This document shows positions 15,498 to 15,896 of a stretch of 15,896 bases of DNA, piece by piece. Numbering within the stretch: the first letter of the stretch is position 1; every line of letters begins with the position of its first letter. The stretch lies in the NCBI GenBank assembly GCA_021161135.1, contig JAGHBD010000096.1, forward strand, positions 1 to 15,896, read 5' to 3'. This stretch comes from Thermoplasmata archaeon. Lineage in GTDB: Archaea > Thermoplasmatota > E2 > UBA202 > JdFR-43. The position numbers and the translations under genes were made by a program. The notes below the pieces were generated by a model, which saw only the letters and a list, made by a program, of their open reading frames with translations, had not been told where the DNA came from and ran no database searches.

Positions 15498-15520
15498 GTT
15501 TATAAATATACTGAGTTTAT
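15495..15520 (+). repeat. Direct repeat TGAGTTTAT after the recombinase
   Basis: TGAGTTTAT occurs at 15495-15503 (starting on the recombinase stop codon) and again at 15512-15520, 17 bp apart. The related AGTTTATGT at 15514-15522 occurs inverted (ACATAAACT) at 14490-14498, on the other side of the recombinase gene within copy 2 of the 34-bp repeat. Confidence 0.5.
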
Positions 15521-15621
15521 GTTATATAAATATTATATAGATAAAGTTTTGAATAATGATAAACTAATAAAAAAGTATTTATACTCATCTGCAGGGCATA
15601 AGCTTTTTAATAATTTAATAC
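15498..15621. other. AT-rich intergenic stretch with short palindromes
   Basis: No convincing gene is seen. It holds TATATAA/TTATATA (15523-15539, three-base loop) and AGTATTTATACT (15574-15585). The latter is the exact reverse complement of AGTATAAATACT at 13058-13069. TATA-like runs near 15603-15620 could drive the small ORF or methylase to the right. Confidence 0.4.
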
Positions 15622-15735
15622 ATGAAAATAATGGGAGATGAAATGGAAAGAGTTCGCTATAAATCAAAAAATATGAATGAAAAGTTCTCATATTCTCGTG
15701 TTAGCAGAAATTCTGAATGTCTTAAGAATATTTAA
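15622..15735 (+). CDS. Doubtful 37-codon ORF
   Basis: ATG at 15622 opens 37 codons ending at TAA 15733-15735. An internal ATG at 15643 has a better SD (GGGAG five bases upstream) and would give 30 codons beginning MERVRYKSKN. The peptide is basic and polar, and no family is recognised. It precedes the methyltransferase gene by 36 bp. It could be a small leader peptide, a decayed gene end or chance. Confidence 0.25.
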   Translation: MKIMGDEMERVRYKSKNMNEKFSYSRVSRNSECLKNI

Positions 15736-15771
15736 AAATATGAAAGAAATCGTATTAAGGGGATGAGGAAT

Positions 15772-15896
15772 ATGGCAAACAACAAAAATGAATTAAAAGA
15801 AAAATTAAAGGCAAAACTTAGAGAAATTTTCCAGTTTGAAAATGAAGATTTGGATTTTGGAATTTATAGAATAATGAATTACAAACGAAAAGAGAT
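15772..15896 (+). CDS. Start of probable adenine-specific DNA methyltransferase (partial)
   Basis: The reading frame opens at ATG 15772 and runs off the window after 41 full codons. The N terminus is lysine/glutamate rich and helical (NNKNELKEKLKAKLREIFQF). It then reads ENEDLDFGIYRIMNYKRKE, which resembles the N-terminal LDFGIYRI(M/L)N.KR motif of large adenine-specific DNA methyltransferases of restriction-modification and related defence systems. The catalytic motifs (FxGxG, NPPY/DPPY) would be downstream, so class and activity cannot be tested here. GAGG at 15765-15768 and GGGG at 15759-15762 offer SD pairing. A TATA-like ATATTTAAAAATATG (15728-15742) lies upstream. Confidence 0.6.
   Translation, partial: MANNKNELKEKLKAKLREIFQFENEDLDFGIYRIMNYKRKE

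Noticed and set aside
15501-15525. A possible third copy of the 34-bp repeat after the recombinase
   Set aside because: Only ATACTGAG and TATGTTAT resemble the core, and a gap is needed; too weak in DNA this AT-rich.
13054-15585. CRISPR-like repeat array
   Set aside because: The repeats are few, diverged and separated by genes; there are no evenly spaced units or spacers.

Overview
The window is archaeal, probably from a euryarchaeote-type lineage; a Thermoplasmatota-like origin is only a guess. The evidence is a DUF373 membrane protein and a radical SAM protein with a TRAM-like tail (both archaeal families), CARDB/DUF2341 cell-surface proteins with a C-terminal membrane anchor, AT-rich TATA-like boxes about 25 bp upstream of several start codons that lack Shine-Dalgarno (SD) sequences (leaderless pattern), and heavy AGA/AGG arginine usage. 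No rRNA, tRNA, CRISPR array or complete insertion sequence was found. Gene density is high and no gap exceeds 300 bases.

Left part (1-9273): a giant anchored surface protein (CARDB, DUF2341, CARDB, Ig-like, Ca-binding acidic loops, C-terminal TM) runs rightward. Its 3' end overlaps by 14 bp the 3' end of a leftward set: an M50 site-2 protease with PDZ, a DUF373 membrane protein joined to it by an ATGA overlap, and a large secreted transglutaminase-like protein with Ig-like C-terminal domains. Together they look like a cell-surface and membrane-proteolysis cluster.

Middle (9367-13026): rightward housekeeping genes. These are a class V aminotransferase overlapping a 5-formyltetrahydrofolate cyclo-ligase, then a small three-helix membrane protein overlapping (ATGA) a tandem winged-helix regulator, then a radical SAM/TRAM protein. 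The small membrane gene has a perfect SD facing an AUA codon, an unusual candidate start.

Right part (13027-15896): two leftward class I methyltransferases (one nicotianamine-synthase-like, one UbiE-like) lie between two diverged direct copies of a ~34-bp AT-rich sequence. Next come a short serine recombinase with a mosaic codon signature and palindromes in its upstream region, an AT-rich repeat-laden gap, a doubtful 37-codon ORF, and the first 41 codons of a protein that looks like an adenine-specific DNA methyltransferase. This right edge looks like the boundary of an accessory, possibly defence, region that continues outside the window.
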